Shown: piece by piece, positions 16,815 to 25,424 of the stretch
How positions within the stretch are numbered: the stretch's first letter is position 1
How the letters are laid out: every line of letters starts with the position of its first letter
DNA from: Brevirhabdus sp.
Lineage (GTDB): Bacteria > Pseudomonadota > Alphaproteobacteria > Rhodobacterales > Rhodobacteraceae
DNA length: 64,000 nt
Reading direction: 5' to 3'
Assembly (NCBI GenBank): GCA_024637315.1
Contig: JAGXFH010000086.1
Location: forward strand, 33,567 to 97,566
Translations under genes and position numbers: made by a program
Notes under the pieces: model-generated
The model's input: only the letters and a program-made list of their open reading frames with translations
What the model was told of the DNA's origin: nothing
Database searches by the model: none

Positions 16815-17170
16815 TGCGTTCCGTAATGCTCGACCAGTGCGGTCAGGTCGTCCGGCGTCATCTGTGACGGCATCATCGCGCAGGCGTTCGGGATATGCTG
16901 AAAAAGCGAACCATCCGAGAAGAAGCTGCTGTTGGTGGTGAAAATGATCTTGGTATCGGGGCAGCGATAGCTTGCGAAATCGGCGATCGCAAAGGCGCTG
17001 CCGTCTTCCAGAATCAGGTTCAGAACAATGATGTCGATCTCTTCGTTCCGAAGAACGTCGACTGCCTCGCTCTGGGAATGGGCCAGCGTGACAGCGCTGC
17101 CGCGCCGCTCAAGATGGCGGCGCCAGACCCAGCCAAGGTCCGGGTTGCTCTCTACAATCAAGACTCGCAT
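16811..17170 (-). CDS. stand-alone receiver-like protein lacking phospho-acceptor residues
   Basis: 119 aa from ATG 17170 (MRVLIVESNPDLGWVWRRHL). The fold is that of a CheY-type receiver: beta1 VLIV, alpha1 WVWRRHLERRG, beta3 IDIIVLNLILEDGS. Key positions differ. The acidic pair is E7-S8, the phospho-Asp of beta3 is Asn 51, and the usual Lys-Pro before alpha5 is missing (CAMMPSQM). It therefore should not be phosphorylated in the usual way and may act by binding a partner. No output domain is attached. A CtrA-type site lies 68-82 bp upstream. Confidence 0.85.
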   Translation of the reverse strand: MRVLIVESNPDLGWVWRRHLERRGSAVTLAHSQSEAVDVLRNEEIDIIVLNLILEDGSAFAIADFASYRCPDTKIIFTTNSSFFSDGSLFQHIPNACAMMPSQMTPDDLTALVEHYGTH

Positions 17171-17237
17171 CCTAACCTCAACTGCCCTTCGGGCCTGTTC
17201 GCTAACCATTCCCAAGACAGAAGGTGCTACCAAATCG

Positions 17238-17252
17238 TTAACAACAGGTTAA
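17238..17252. promoter_or_regulatory. full CtrA-type site
   Basis: TTAACAACAGGTTAA followed by CC, an exact TTAA-N7-TTAA match. It lies between the receiver-like gene (start 17170, minus) and the DUF1636-cobC-cbiB operon (start 17344, plus), so it could act on either. The call is by consensus only. Confidence 0.5.
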
Positions 17253-17343
17253 CCCGCACGAAAGCTTCATTAACCTCTGCATGCCTGTTGCTTCTGGGTT
17301 CCGAATCCGCTCAATGGGTCCGGCGAACGGAATAAGGCAAGTC

Positions 17344-17715
17344 ATGACCACCTGGATCACCATCTGCGACACCTGCAAGCGCGACGGCTGGAACTCTGGC
17401 GAAACCGGAAAGACCGACGGCGAGACCCTGGCCGCGCTGATCGAGCATGCCGCCGCCGACACCGCTGTGCGCACCCGCCGCACCTCTTGCCTGATGGGCT
17501 GCACCCATGGCTGCAACGTTGCCGTGCAGGCAGCGGGCAAGCTTTGCTATACGATCGGGAATTTTCTGCCCGACCGCAGATCCGCAGAGGCGATCGTGGC
17601 CTATGCCGCGCTTCATTCTGAAACCGAATCCGGCCAGGTGCCCTACCGCCAGTGGCCCGAAGGCGTGAAGGGCCATTTCGTCACCCGCCATCCGCCGCTG
17701 CCGCCTGAAGAATGA
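17344..17715 (+). CDS. DUF1636 predicted metal-binding (ferredoxin-like) protein
   Basis: 123 aa from ATG 17344 (MTTWITICDTCKRDGWNSGE). Cysteines are arranged as CDTC near the N-terminus and TSCLMGCTHGCNVA in the middle, the pattern of thioredoxin-like ferredoxins and of the DUF1636 (COG5469) family. C-terminal YRQWPEGVKGHFVTRHPPLP is conserved in the family. The gene overlaps cobC by 4 bp, so it is translationally coupled to cobalamin side-chain synthesis. Electron transfer or metal delivery is likely, but no enzymatic role is known. The 63-bp in-frame extension upstream lacks family similarity. Confidence 0.85.
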   Translation: MTTWITICDTCKRDGWNSGETGKTDGETLAALIEHAAADTAVRTRRTSCLMGCTHGCNVAVQAAGKLCYTIGNFLPDRRSAEAIVAYAALHSETESGQVPYRQWPEGVKGHFVTRHPPLPPEE

Positions 17716-18644
17716 CCCGCAAGCGCGACCACGGAGGCGGCCTCGACGCGGCGATCGCGCAATATGGAGGCAGCCGCACCGACTGGCTCGACCTTTCCAC
17801 CGGCATCAATCCCGTGCCCTATTCGGTGGGCGAGATCGCGCCCAATGCCTGGACCGCGCTGCCCGATCAGGGCGCGACGGACCGGCTGATCGAAGCCGCG
17901 CGCCAGTTCTGGACCGTGCCCGACGCGGCGCGGATCGTGCCGGCACCGGGCGCGTCGGCGCTTATCGCGCGGTTACCGGCCCTTGCCCCGCCCGGCGCCG
18001 TCTCGATCCCCGAACCGACCTATAATGAACACGCCGCCGCCTTTTCGGCGCAGGGCTGGACAATGTCGCAGACTGATCCGGCCGCAGAGGTCATCGTCCA
18101 TCCCAATAACCCCGATGGCCGGATCTGGACCGCGGCGGACCTTACCGCTCGGTTCACCATTATCGACGAAAGTTTCGGCGACGTGGCGCCCGAAACTTCG
18201 CTCATCCACGTCGCGACCCGCCCCGGCACCCTGATCCTGAAGAGCTTTGGCAAGTTCTGGGGCCTCGCCGGCCTGCGCCTGGGCTTTGCGATCGGCGACC
18301 CGGCCCTTGTCAGCCGCCTCGCCGATCTGCTTGGCCCGTGGCCCGTTTCCGGCCCGGCGCTGGACTGCGGCGCCCGTGCGCTGGCAGATCTCGACTGGGC
18401 GCAAGCCACCCGCGAACGGCTCGCCGATGACGCCGCCCGCCTCGACGCGCTGATGGCCCCACATTCAAGCCTCGTCGGCGGCACCACCCTCTTCCGTCTT
18501 TACGCGGTGGACGACGCGACAGCATGGCAGGTGCGCCTTGCCCGACACAAGGTCTGGTCCCGCATCTTCCCCTACTCCGACACCTGGCTTCGCCTCGGCC
18601 TGCCCGCACCGGATCGCTGGCCACAACTGGAAGCAGCCCTGTGA
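17712..18644 (+). CDS. cobC: threonine-phosphate decarboxylase / CobC-type PLP enzyme
   Basis: 310 aa. Aminotransferase-fold PLP enzyme that makes the aminopropanol linker precursor of cobalamin. The N-terminal DWLDLSTGINPVPY is characteristic of CobC/CobD decarboxylases. VIVHPNNPDGRIW supplies the Asn, IIDESFGDV the Asp and LKSFGKFWGLAGLRLGF the Schiff-base Lys. Overlaps DUF1636 upstream (ATGA) and cbiB downstream (GTGA). It is slightly shorter than enteric CobD but complete. The name cobC follows alphaproteobacterial usage. Confidence 0.92.
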   Translation: MTRKRDHGGGLDAAIAQYGGSRTDWLDLSTGINPVPYSVGEIAPNAWTALPDQGATDRLIEAARQFWTVPDAARIVPAPGASALIARLPALAPPGAVSIPEPTYNEHAAAFSAQGWTMSQTDPAAEVIVHPNNPDGRIWTAADLTARFTIIDESFGDVAPETSLIHVATRPGTLILKSFGKFWGLAGLRLGFAIGDPALVSRLADLLGPWPVSGPALDCGARALADLDWAQATRERLADDAARLDALMAPHSSLVGGTTLFRLYAVDDATAWQVRLARHKVWSRIFPYSDTWLRLGLPAPDRWPQLEAAL

Positions 18645-19549
18645 CCCACGCCGCGATGCTGACCCTCGCGCTGATCCTCGACGCGATCTTCGGCGAACCC
18701 CGCTGGCTCTGGGACCGCCTGCCGCATCCCGCCATCCTGATGGGCCGCGCCATCGACTGGACCGACCGGCGATTCAACAACGGCAAGGATCGCAAGCTGA
18801 AAGGTATCGCCGGCATCGCCGCGCTGGCCCTGATCGCCGCAATCCTCGGCGCGGTGATTGCCGCTTTCGGCCCGGCCGTCGAAATCCTCGCCGCCGCGAT
18901 CCTCCTGGCCCAGCGCAGTCTCACCAACCATGTCGGCGCCGTCGCCGACGCGTTGCGCCTGTCGCTGCCCGCCGGCCGGCAGGCCGTGGCCCAGATCGTC
19001 AGCCGCGACACCCGCGACATGGACGAACCCGCCATCGCCCGCTCTGCCATTGAAAGCGCTGCCGAAAACCTCTCGGACGGGGTCATAGCGCCGACCTTCT
19101 GGTTCCTCCTGCTGGGTCTGCCGGGCCTGATGGTCTACAAGCTCGTCAACACCGCCGACAGCATGATCGGCTACCGCACCCCACGCCACGAGGCATTCGG
19201 CTGGGCCGCCGCCCGGCTCGACGATGCGCTGAACTGGATTCCTGCGCGCCTGACCGCCGCGCTGATTGCAGCGGCACACCTGCGCTTCGATATCTGGCCG
19301 CAGGTCCGGCGGGACGCCGCGCTGCACAAATCCCCCAATGCCGGCTGGCCAGAGGCCGCGATGGCCGCAAGTCTCGACATCGCGCTGGCCGGTCCGCGCA
19401 GCTATGACGGCGAACGCCGCGACTTCCCGTTCGTCAACCCGGCTGGCCGCCACGCGCTGACCGCGGATGACATCGACGCCACGACCAACGCCCTCTGGCG
19501 GACATGGGCGATAACCCTCGCATTCGCGACCCTTCTGGCGGTTGCGTGA
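18641..19549 (+). CDS. cbiB: adenosylcobinamide-phosphate synthase
   Basis: 302 aa from a GTG overlapping the cobC stop (GTGA at 18641). Integral membrane protein that attaches aminopropanol (phosphate) to the corrin ring; called CobD in aerobic nomenclature. Conserved motifs: LILDAIFGEPRWLWDRLPHP, ARSAIESAAENLSDGVIAPT, VNTADSMIGYRTPRHEAFGW and DDALNWIPARLTAALI. Several transmembrane helices are evident. Third gene of the DUF1636-cobC-cbiB operon; a separate lytic transglycosylase gene starts 45 bp downstream. Confidence 0.95.
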   Translation: MTHAAMLTLALILDAIFGEPRWLWDRLPHPAILMGRAIDWTDRRFNNGKDRKLKGIAGIAALALIAAILGAVIAAFGPAVEILAAAILLAQRSLTNHVGAVADALRLSLPAGRQAVAQIVSRDTRDMDEPAIARSAIESAAENLSDGVIAPTFWFLLLGLPGLMVYKLVNTADSMIGYRTPRHEAFGWAAARLDDALNWIPARLTAALIAAAHLRFDIWPQVRRDAALHKSPNAGWPEAAMAASLDIALAGPRSYDGERRDFPFVNPAGRHALTADDIDATTNALWRTWAITLAFATLLAVA

Positions 19550-19594
19550 CCCCCGCATCCTGCTAACCTGCCGCCAAACTCAACCGGAGGTTCC

Positions 19595-20770
19595 ATGCGT
19601 TTCCCCCTGACCGTTGCCGCCGCCGCACTGGCGGCAGCCCCCGCCTTCGCCAATGTCCCCTGCGGCGGCTCGTTTTCCAGCTTCATCGCGAACCTCAAAC
19701 AGGAAGCCCGCGCCAACGGCCATTCCGCCGCCACCGTCGATCGCTTCTTCGCCACTGCACAGCAAGACCCCAAGGTCATCCGCGCCGACCGGTCTCAAGG
19801 CATCTTCCAGATGAGCTTCATCGACTTCTCGCGCCGCGTGATCAGCCAGAACCGCATCGACAACGGCAAGCGCAACGCGCAGAAATATGACGCGATTTTC
19901 GATGCCGTCGAACGCAATTACGGCGTTTCGCGCGGTGTGCTTCTGGCTTTCTGGGCGCTGGAGACCGACTACGGCCAGGTACAGGGTGATTTCAACACGC
20001 TGAATTCGCTGCTGACCCTGTCGCATGATTGTCGCCGGCCATCGCTTTTCCAGCCGCAGATCCACGCCGCCCTGAAGCTTTACGAGCGCGGCGATTTCGA
20101 TCCCGCCATGACCAAAGGCGCCTGGGCCGGAGAGATCGGCATGGTCCAGATGTTGCCCGAGGATATCCTGGTGAACGGTGTCGATGGCGACGGCGATGGC
20201 AAGGTCAGCCTCAAGACCTCACCCGCCGATGCGCTGATGTCGGGTGGCAAGATGCTGCGTGGCCTCGGTTGGCGCCCCAACGAGCCGTGGCTGCAAGAGG
20301 TCGTGGTCCCCTCGAACCTGAACTGGGCCGAGACCGGCCTGACCAGCAGCAAGTCCGTCGACCAGTGGACGAAACTGGGCGTGAAACCCCGCGCCGGTGC
20401 GCTTGGCCCCGGCAACCTCAACGCCTCGATCCTGCTGCCGATGGGCCGCAAGGGCCCTGCCTTCATGACCTATCCGAACTTCCAGGTCTATTTCGAATGG
20501 AACAAAAGCTTCGTCTACGTCACCACCGCCGCCTATTTCGCCACCCGGCTGGAAGGCGCGCCGGTCTTCAACGCCGGAAATCCGGACCCTGCGCTTTCTG
20601 ATGCTCAGATGAAAAATCTGCAGCAGAAATTGACCGCGCGTGGCCACGATGTCGGCAATATTGACGGCATCCTGGGTGCGCTGACCCGCGCCGCCGTGCA
20701 AAAGGAACAGATCCGCCTCGGCCTGCCTGCCGATGCCTGGCCGACGGCGGAGTTGTTGCAGAAACTCTAA
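19595..20770 (+). CDS. secreted lytic murein transglycosylase (MltB/SltB family) with peptidoglycan-binding domain
   Basis: 391 aa. Signal peptide MRFPLTVAAAALAAAPAFA. The catalytic domain has the MltB signature LLAFWALETDYGQVQGDFNT with the catalytic Glu, then GAWAGEIGMVQMLPEDILVNG with the GxxQ(M)xP segment. A C-terminal PG_binding_1 domain begins at ~residue 333 (MKNLQQKLTARGHDVGNIDG) and is complete (GALTRAAVQKEQIRLGLPADAW). It cleaves the MurNAc-GlcNAc bond to form 1,6-anhydro ends in the periplasm. An RBS (GGAGG) precedes ATG 19595. Confidence 0.93.
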   Translation: MRFPLTVAAAALAAAPAFANVPCGGSFSSFIANLKQEARANGHSAATVDRFFATAQQDPKVIRADRSQGIFQMSFIDFSRRVISQNRIDNGKRNAQKYDAIFDAVERNYGVSRGVLLAFWALETDYGQVQGDFNTLNSLLTLSHDCRRPSLFQPQIHAALKLYERGDFDPAMTKGAWAGEIGMVQMLPEDILVNGVDGDGDGKVSLKTSPADALMSGGKMLRGLGWRPNEPWLQEVVVPSNLNWAETGLTSSKSVDQWTKLGVKPRAGALGPGNLNASILLPMGRKGPAFMTYPNFQVYFEWNKSFVYVTTAAYFATRLEGAPVFNAGNPDPALSDAQMKNLQQKLTARGHDVGNIDGILGALTRAAVQKEQIRLGLPADAWPTAELLQKL

Positions 20771-20793
20771 CCCCCCCGTCGCCGGGCCTGCAG

Positions 20794-21159
20794 TCATTGC
20801 ATCGCCAGCCGCTGGCGAACCGGAAACCTTGTGCCATCGGCGATGATCAGCACCAGCCGGTCGCCATCCATGACGAATGTATCGCACCGCGAACCGCTAA
20901 CGACGAAATCAACGCAAACAGATCCTTGTGGCCCCAGCACATAGGTGCCGTCCCACGTTTCTCCGCCATCAACATAGGTGTAAATATAGCTGCCATCCGC
21001 ATAATAGTAGGATTTCGAGCCATCGAAGAACTCGATCACCTGCCCCGACAAGGCGGCACTCAACCGCGCCTCATCCAAGGCGGTATCTGAAGGTCGCATT
21101 CCCTGCGCCGTCGCCGCAATCGTGAACGACATCAGAACAACTGCAGCCAAATACCGCAT
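20794..21159 (-). CDS. small secreted hypothetical protein
   Basis: 121 aa from ATG 21159, with AGGGG upstream. Clear signal peptide (MRYLAAVVLMSFTIAATAQG). The mature part is acidic and aromatic-rich (SKSYYYADGSYIYTYVDGG) and contains two Cys likely to form a disulfide (SVCVDFVVSGSRCDTF). The pattern of short beta strands around a W-D-G-T-Y repeat resembles small periplasmic proteins that carry a GxWxxxxxxxC segment, but I do not recognise a named family. Convergent with the transglycosylase gene (23 bp gap). Confidence 0.75.
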   Translation of the reverse strand: MRYLAAVVLMSFTIAATAQGMRPSDTALDEARLSAALSGQVIEFFDGSKSYYYADGSYIYTYVDGGETWDGTYVLGPQGSVCVDFVVSGSRCDTFVMDGDRLVLIIADGTRFPVRQRLAMQ

Positions 21160-21402
21160 CACGTGCCCCTTTTGTATTGCAGGATCCTAACTCGGGTCGC
21201 AGGCGATACCGCATCACGATAAAGCGACCGGCAGGGCTGTGCGTTGCGGCAAACCGCAGACATCTTGGCACTTCGACAGTGTCGACAGAACCGGCGAACA
21301 GGCGTAAACTTTGAAATGTGAAACCGCCGGTGGGTCGGCATCTTCAAGTCTTGACAGTCACTTTTTCAGCCGACACCCCGGCCATTATCGGGGGACCAAT
21401 CC

Positions 21403-21735
21403 ATGCCGTATTACATGTTCACGGGACGCTATTCGACCGACGCGATCAAGGCGATGGTCAACAAGCCGCAGGATCGCGAAGCCGCGGCGCGCAAACTGGC
21501 CGAGAGCGTCGGCGGCAAGCTGCACCACCTGTTTTTCGCCTTCGGAGACGAGGATGTATACGCGCTGATCGAAGCACCCGATGACCGCGCGATGGCCTCG
21601 GCCGCGATGGTCATCGGCGCGTCCGGCGCGATGTCGGGCGGCAAGACGATCAAGCTGATGACAGCGCAAGAGGCGATGGAGGCGATGAAAGCCGCCGGCA
21701 AGGCCGCCTCGGGCTACACGCCCGCGACCGGCTGA
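21403..21735 (+). CDS. GYD domain protein
   Basis: 110 aa. MPYYMFTGRYSTDAIKAMVN and the VYALIEAPDDRAMASAAMVI segment match the GYD family of ferredoxin-fold proteins found singly or as dimers in many bacteria, with no established function. No signal peptide. The Ala/Gly-rich C-terminus (AMKAAGKAASGYTPATG) is disordered. Preceded by a 243-bp gap that presumably holds its promoter. Confidence 0.85.
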   Translation: MPYYMFTGRYSTDAIKAMVNKPQDREAAARKLAESVGGKLHHLFFAFGDEDVYALIEAPDDRAMASAAMVIGASGAMSGGKTIKLMTAQEAMEAMKAAGKAASGYTPATG

Positions 21736-21766
21736 ACCGCCGCTGCTGGCAGGCGAAAGCCGGTGC

Positions 21767-21892
21767 TCAGCACGCATCCAGCAACGATGAGATCATGCCC
21801 GATTGGCAGGATTTCGCCTGCAACTGCCGGGGCTCGACCCCGAAAGCGGCAAGAAGCGTCACTATGGTGGCGATGGCCAGAAATTCGCGCAT
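21767..21892 (-). CDS. 41-aa secreted-type small protein
   Basis: Small open frame from ATG 21892 to TGA 21767 with GAGG before the start. The product MREFLAIATIVTLLAAFGVE continues PRQLQAKSCQSGMISSLLDAC: a hydrophobic signal-like segment, then a short polar part with two cysteines. No family recognised. It lies between the GYD gene and smc and is preceded by a near-match to a CtrA site (TTAA-N7-TTAC, 21939-21953), which supports but does not prove that it is a gene. Confidence 0.5.
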   Translation of the reverse strand: MREFLAIATIVTLLAAFGVEPRQLQAKSCQSGMISSLLDAC

Positions 21893-21938
21893 GGTCAACC
21901 TCGGTCGTTTGTTCACGACCTGTTCTAGCGATTAACCA

Positions 21939-21953
21939 TTAATGCGGCGTTAC
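21939..21953. promoter_or_regulatory. near-consensus CtrA-type site
   Basis: TTAATGCGGCGTTAC differs from TTAA-N7-TTAA by one base and overlaps a second half-site (TTAACC at 21932). It lies 47 bp upstream of the 41-aa gene start and 16 bp beyond the end of smc. Confidence 0.35.
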
Positions 21954-21968
21954 CCAAGTTGACGAAAG

Positions 21969-24900
21969 TCACGCCACCATCTGCTCGGCCCGCTTGAGGT
22001 CGACCGATACCAGTTGGCTGACGCCCTGCTCGCCCATCGTGACGCCGAAAAGCCGGTCCATCCGGGCCATCGTCACGGCGTGGTGAGTGATGATCAGAAA
22101 GCGCGTATCGGTTTGCCGAGTCATCTCGTCCAGCATGTCGCAGAACCGCGTGACGTTGGCGTCGTCCAGCGGCGCGTCGACCTCATCCAGCACGCAGATC
22201 GGTGCCGGATTGGCCAGGAAAACGGCAAAGATCAGCGCCAGTGCGGTCAAGGTCTGCTCGCCCCCCGACAGCAGCGACAGCGTCGCCAGACGCTTGCCCG
22301 GAGGCTGGCACATGATCTCGAGGCCCGCCTCCAGCGGATCGTCGCTCTCGACCATCACCAGCTTGGCCTCGCCACCGCCAAAGAGGTGCTTGAACAACAT
22401 CCCGAAATTGCTGTTCACCTGTTCGAACGCGGTCAGCAACCGCTCGCGGCCCTCGCGGTTCAGGCTGGCAATCCCGGTGCGCAGTTTCTTGATCGCCTCT
22501 TCGAGGTCGGTCTTTTCGCTGACCAGAGCATCATGCTCTTGCTGCACCTCTCTTGCATCCTCCTCGGCCCGCAGGTTCACCGCGCCCAGTGCGTCTCGGG
22601 TCCGCTTCAGCCGGTTCACGTCATTCTCGATATGTTCGACCGAGGGCATCTGGTCCGGCACCACGTCGAGCTTCTCCAGAAGCTTCTCTGGAGTCGTCTC
22701 CTGCTCCTCGGCGATTCGCTCGGCGGCCAGAGTCACGGTTTCCTTCGCCGCGTCCGCCCGCGCCTCGGCACGGGCCCGGGCCTCACGCGCCTCGGAGGCG
22801 GCGCGTTCCGCGTCCCGCTCGCCCGCAACCGCCTCGCGCAGGGCGATTTCCGCCTCGGCCAGCCGGTCCGCCGCCGTCTTGCGGCGACCCTCGGCCGAAG
22901 CAATCGCATCGACCAGTTTGGCGCGTTCCGCGGCAATCTCCTCGGGTGCCGCACTCGCCGTGGCCAGTTCGACCTCGGAAGCCGCCTTGCGCTCGCCCAG
23001 TTCGGCAATCCGCTTGCCCGCCGTTTCCAGCCGGTGCCGCCAACCGCTGACCTCTTTCGCCACCTCCTGGCCGCGGCGCACCCGCGCCTCGCCCTCGCGG
23101 CGCAATTCGTCATGCGCCGATCGCCGCGACATCATCGTGATTCGCGCCGCCTCGACGGTCATCTTGACATCCTCGACAGCACCACGCGCCGCATCGAGAT
23201 CGCCAAGTTCGGCCATCGCCGCCTCGGCCTCTTGCAGCCGGGTCCGCGCGGCCATCGCCTCTTCTTCATGCCGCGCCACGGCCAGCCGCAGGCTTTCCAT
23301 CTTGCCGCCCGCAATATTGCGATCCGCCTCGGCGCGGCTCATCGCGCGGCTCGCCTCGGTCATCGCCCGATCCGCCTCGCGCCGCGCCTCGCGGGCCGCC
23401 CGGTCCGCCTCGGTCAGGTCCACCAGCCGCGCCTTCAGCGTCTCATGCGCCTGCATGGCACCCATCGCGCGGGCGGTTGCCTCCTCCAGATCCTGCTTCA
23501 ATTCCTGCAACCGGTTAAGCTGCTGCAACCGCAGGGCCGCTGCACTCGGCGCATCCTCGGCCCCCGAGCGGTAGCCGTCCCAACGCCACAGATCGCCCTC
23601 GACACTGACCAGCCGCTGCCCCGGCTTCAGTTCTGCCTGCAGCCGCGCACCGTCGCTTGCGTCAACCAGGCCAACCTGCCCCATCCGGCGCACCAGAACG
23701 CCCGGCACCGAAACATGATTGGTCAGCGCCGCGACACCTTCGGGCAGCGCTTGCGGCAAGGCATAGCCCGGCAATGTCGCCCAGCCCGAGGCCGCGTCAT
23801 CCTCGATCGCCGGGGCCCGCAGATCATCGGCCAGCGCCGCACCCAGCGCCTTCTCGAATCCCGGATCGACCCGCAGAAGGTCCAGCACCTGACCGCCCTC
23901 GGCCGTATCACGCTCTACCAGTTTGGCCAGCGCCGCCACCTCGGCCCGCAGCGCATTCGCTTCGCCTTCGGCCTCGCTACGACTGGCCCGAGCGTCTGCT
24001 TCGCGGCCCTGCGCCTCGGCGCGCGCATCATCCGCCGCGATCAAAGCCGCCTCGGCAGCCTCGGCAGCCGCCATCGCGGCCCCTTGCGCCGCTTCGGCTG
24101 CCGCAAACTCTGCGCCCGCCATGCCCAGCGCGCCTTCGGCCTCGGTCGCCGCATCGCGCGCCCGTTCTGCCTCGGCCACGCTCTTGGCCAGGGTCTTGTC
24201 GGCATCCTCGCGCAACCGATGCGCCGAGTGATGCCGGGCCGAAAGCCGCGCCACATCCTCGGTCAGTTCGGCCAAGGTCTCCTCTCGCTGCTGCAGCACC
24301 GCACCCGCGTCGCGCGCCTCCGCCGCCGCGGCTTCGAGCTTCTCGGCATGGCCCAGCGCAGCCTTGGCGAGCTCCTTCGCCTCCCAGTCAAGCCGCTCGA
24401 TCGTTTCCCCGGCATCCCGGTTCAGCGCCTCTTCGCGCTCGATATCATGCGCCAGCTGCGTGATCCGCGCGGTCAGCGTCTCGATCGCCTCAATCGCCCG
24501 CGCCTGCCGTTCATCCAACGTATCGCGCTGCACCTGCAAACGCTGCAACACCGCCGCGGCGATCGCCTGTTCCTCGCGCAGGGGCGGTAGACCGGCCTCG
24601 CCCTCTTCGCGCAGCTTGGCCGCGGTCCGCGCCAGACGCTCGGCTTCCGCCGCCGCCTTGACCCACCCGGTCAATTCGGTATCCGCCGCCGCGCGGGCAT
24701 CCTCGGCCTCGCGCCAGCGTCGGTAAAGCAGCATCCCCTCGGCCTGCCGCAATTCATTGCCGATCTCGCGGTAGCGCGCCGCCTGTCGCGCCTGCCGCGC
24801 CAATTGCTGCAACTGGTTCGCCAATTGCTCGATCACATCATCGACGCGCAGCAGGTTGCCTTCCGCACCCTTCAGCTTCAACTCTGCCTCGTGGCGCCGC

Positions 24901-25424
24901 TGGTACAACCCGGAAATCCCCGCCGCTTCCTCAAGGATCCGCCGCCGCGCCTTTGGCCGCGCATTGATCAGTTCTGAAATCTGCCCCTGCCGCACCAGCG
25001 CCGGCGAATGCGCACCGGTCGAGGCATCGGCGAACAGCATCTGCACGTCGCGCGCCCGCACGTCCTTGGTGTTGACCTTGTAGGCGCTTCCGGCATCGCG
25101 GGTGATCCGCCGCGTGATCTCCAGATTGTCGAGATCGTTGAACCCCGACGGCGCCAGACGTTCCGAGTTGTCGATCATCAGCGCCACTTCGGCGAAGTTG
25201 CGCGCCGGGCGTGTGGCGGCCCCCGCAAAGATCACGTCCTCCATCCCGTCACCGCGCATCGCGGTAGGACGGTTTTCGCCCATCACCCAGCGCAACGCTT
25301 CCAGAAGGTTCGACTTGCCACAGCCATTCGGTCCGACGACCCCGGTCAGCCCATCGGTGATGATCAGATCGGTCGGATCGACAAAGCTCTTGAAGCCGTT
25401 GAGGCGCAGTTTGGTGAAACGCAA
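21969..25424 (-). CDS. smc: chromosome segregation protein SMC
   Basis: 1151 aa. Structural maintenance of chromosomes ATPase. N-terminal MRFTKLRLNGFKSFVDPTDL with Walker A GVVGPNGCGKSNLLEAL (~residues 28-44), the R-loop RPTAMRGDGMEDVIFAG, and two long coiled-coil arms rich in Ala, Glu and Arg. The hinge is around residues 500-640 (DAASGWATLPGYALPQALPE ... LVSVEGDLWRWDG). C-terminal ABC signature LSLLSGGEQTLTALALIFAV and Walker B APICVLDEVDAPLDDANV complete the head. Length is normal for alphaproteobacterial SMC. ScpA/ScpB are not in this window. Confidence 0.97.
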   Translation of the reverse strand: MRFTKLRLNGFKSFVDPTDLIITDGLTGVVGPNGCGKSNLLEALRWVMGENRPTAMRGDGMEDVIFAGAATRPARNFAEVALMIDNSERLAPSGFNDLDNLEITRRITRDAGSAYKVNTKDVRARDVQMLFADASTGAHSPALVRQGQISELINARPKARRRILEEAAGISGLYQRRHEAELKLKGAEGNLLRVDDVIEQLANQLQQLARQARQAARYREIGNELRQAEGMLLYRRWREAEDARAAADTELTGWVKAAAEAERLARTAAKLREEGEAGLPPLREEQAIAAAVLQRLQVQRDTLDERQARAIEAIETLTARITQLAHDIEREEALNRDAGETIERLDWEAKELAKAALGHAEKLEAAAAEARDAGAVLQQREETLAELTEDVARLSARHHSAHRLREDADKTLAKSVAEAERARDAATEAEGALGMAGAEFAAAEAAQGAAMAAAEAAEAALIAADDARAEAQGREADARASRSEAEGEANALRAEVAALAKLVERDTAEGGQVLDLLRVDPGFEKALGAALADDLRAPAIEDDAASGWATLPGYALPQALPEGVAALTNHVSVPGVLVRRMGQVGLVDASDGARLQAELKPGQRLVSVEGDLWRWDGYRSGAEDAPSAAALRLQQLNRLQELKQDLEEATARAMGAMQAHETLKARLVDLTEADRAAREARREADRAMTEASRAMSRAEADRNIAGGKMESLRLAVARHEEEAMAARTRLQEAEAAMAELGDLDAARGAVEDVKMTVEAARITMMSRRSAHDELRREGEARVRRGQEVAKEVSGWRHRLETAGKRIAELGERKAASEVELATASAAPEEIAAERAKLVDAIASAEGRRKTAADRLAEAEIALREAVAGERDAERAASEAREARARAEARADAAKETVTLAAERIAEEQETTPEKLLEKLDVVPDQMPSVEHIENDVNRLKRTRDALGAVNLRAEEDAREVQQEHDALVSEKTDLEEAIKKLRTGIASLNREGRERLLTAFEQVNSNFGMLFKHLFGGGEAKLVMVESDDPLEAGLEIMCQPPGKRLATLSLLSGGEQTLTALALIFAVFLANPAPICVLDEVDAPLDDANVTRFCDMLDEMTRQTDTRFLIITHHAVTMARMDRLFGVTMGEQGVSQLVSVDLKRAEQMVA

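Noticed and set aside
22014..24590. 858-codon open frame on the plus strand
   Set aside because: It is the antisense of smc, whose motifs are complete. The translation is Arg/Pro/His-rich with no domain, a common artefact in high-GC genes.
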